NCBI GenBank assembly: GCA_035345895.1
Contig: DAORDI010000001.1
Location: forward strand, 1 to 64,000
DNA from: DAORDI01 sp035345895
GTDB lineage: Bacteria; Spirochaetota; Leptospiria; Leptospirales; Leptospiraceae
DNA: 64,000 nt
Direction: 5' to 3'
In this document: piece after piece, positions 63,510-64,000 of the stretch
How the letters are laid out: each line of letters starts with the position of its first letter
Numbering within the stretch: position 1 is the stretch's first letter
The notes under the pieces: model-generated
Databases searched by the model: none
What the model saw: the letters and a program-made list of their open reading frames with translations, nothing else
Told to the model about the DNA's origin: nothing
Translations under genes and position numbers: made by a program

Positions 63510-64000
63510 ATGAACAGTGAACAGATAAAAAAAGAGCTTTATAAAATCAAGCATCCGGATGTGAAAAAAGATATCATTTCCATTGGAATGCTCCTCGGTG
63601 TAGATGTTCTGCCCGAAGAATCCATTATCAGACTCAAGGTTCCAAATTCAGACAGGAAGCTTCAGATTGGACTGGAAGCACAGATCAGACAGCTGATTTC
63701 AAAACAGATCACAGGAAAGCTCAAAATCAAATTTGAAGTGGATCCGGGGTTTTCACTGGATGACTCGAACAAGGTTCCAGGGGTAAAGAAAATCATTGCA
63801 GTCGGATCCGGTAAGGGCGGTGTAGGAAAATCCACTGTAACGATCAATCTTGCCGCATATCTTGCCTCACAGGGACTGAAAGTCGGAGTAATGGATGCAG
63901 ACATCTACGGACCGTCCATAGGCAAAATGACAGGATTCAGCGGAAGGGTGGCTCTTCAGACAGAAGAGGATAAAATATATCCCGTTGAGAAATTCGGAAT
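63510..64000 (+). CDS. mrp: Mrp/ApbC family iron-sulfur carrier ATPase (partial)
   Basis: The first 163 residues are present and the gene runs off the window. The N-terminal domain (about 1-85) is a short MIP18-like region. The deviant Walker A GSGKGGVGKSTV then begins the P-loop ATPase, followed by VMDADIYGPSIGKM. Mrp proteins carry Fe-S clusters to target enzymes. ATG 63510 has AAGGA ahead of it. Confidence 0.92.
   Translation, partial: MNSEQIKKELYKIKHPDVKKDIISIGMLLGVDVLPEESIIRLKVPNSDRKLQIGLEAQIRQLISKQITGKLKIKFEVDPGFSLDDSNKVPGVKKIIAVGSGKGGVGKSTVTINLAAYLASQGLKVGVMDADIYGPSIGKMTGFSGRVALQTEEDKIYPVEKFG

Overview
The window looks like chromosome from a spirochaete of the Leptospira type. This is inferred from content, not from a marker gene. 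The evidence is moderate-to-low G+C; many lipoproteins with loose spirochaetal lipoboxes (LLAFGLIGC, LIILAGC, LLFSSC); a great density of SpoIIE-type PP2C phosphatases, 7TMR-DISM receptors and class III cyclases; an SbtA/SbtB/porin locus; and a minisatellite built on a TTTGTGGGAACTCCTAC core, which I associate with Leptospira genomes. I see no rRNA or tRNA gene, no CRISPR array and no intact transposase. One 100-N scaffold gap lies at 1626-1725 inside a gapN-like gene; it appears to be artificial.

Layout. 1-7.8 kb: gapN-like dehydrogenase, a lectin/metallopeptidase/discoidin lipoprotein, a MATE pump and a DUF190-crcB fluoride pair, all on the minus strand, plus small unknowns. 7.8-13.6 kb: a plus-strand accessory cluster of two overlapping unknown genes (possibly a split DUF6493-type protein), an AAA ATPase fused to a PD-(D/E)XK nuclease-like domain, and a SWIM zinc-finger protein. 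13.5-18.6 kb: a membrane-anchored AraC regulator divergent from sbtA, an sbtB-like PII gene and an outer-membrane porin, closed by a good terminator. 19-27.5 kb: a large HAMP/PP2C/TPR protein, an MFS transporter, and a four-gene partner-switching operon (anti-sigma-like kinase, STAS-like protein, PP2C phosphatase, PilZ-methyltransferase). 27.6-33.2 kb: the most plastic part, with a tandemly duplicated toxin-antitoxin module, a DUF2281/truncated VapC pair, a lipoprotein gene with a frame-deciding 7-bp repeat, a MITE with target-site duplication, a 214-bp higher-order minisatellite and a second MITE family. 33.2-50 kb: three 7TMR-DISM/PP2C paralogues, gpmI-lnt, a large membrane protein flanked by direct repeats and MITEs, and a 7TMR-DISM adenylate cyclase. 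50-56.8 kb: small genes including STAS and J-domain genes, a protein strikingly like the eukaryotic spliceosome factor AAR2, an M28 peptidase and yiaA. 56.9-64 kb: a restriction-modification pair with a BamHI-like endonuclease, a hybrid histidine kinase, an adenylate cyclase, a truncated haemoglobin and the start of an Mrp/ApbC ATPase.

How the genes work together. Signal transduction dominates. A 7TMR-DISM type receptor is coupled to three outputs (AraC DNA-binding domain, adenylate cyclase, PP2C phosphatase), and the partner-switching operon ends in a PilZ protein. The phosphatases presumably act on STAS proteins, two of which are encoded here. Non-autonomous repeats (at least three families) sit between genes, and one copy supplies part of a stop codon. 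The leading candidates for something undescribed are the AAR2-like gene, the repeat-controlled lipoprotein gene, the nuclease/SWIM cluster and the non-canonical PP2C paralogue family.
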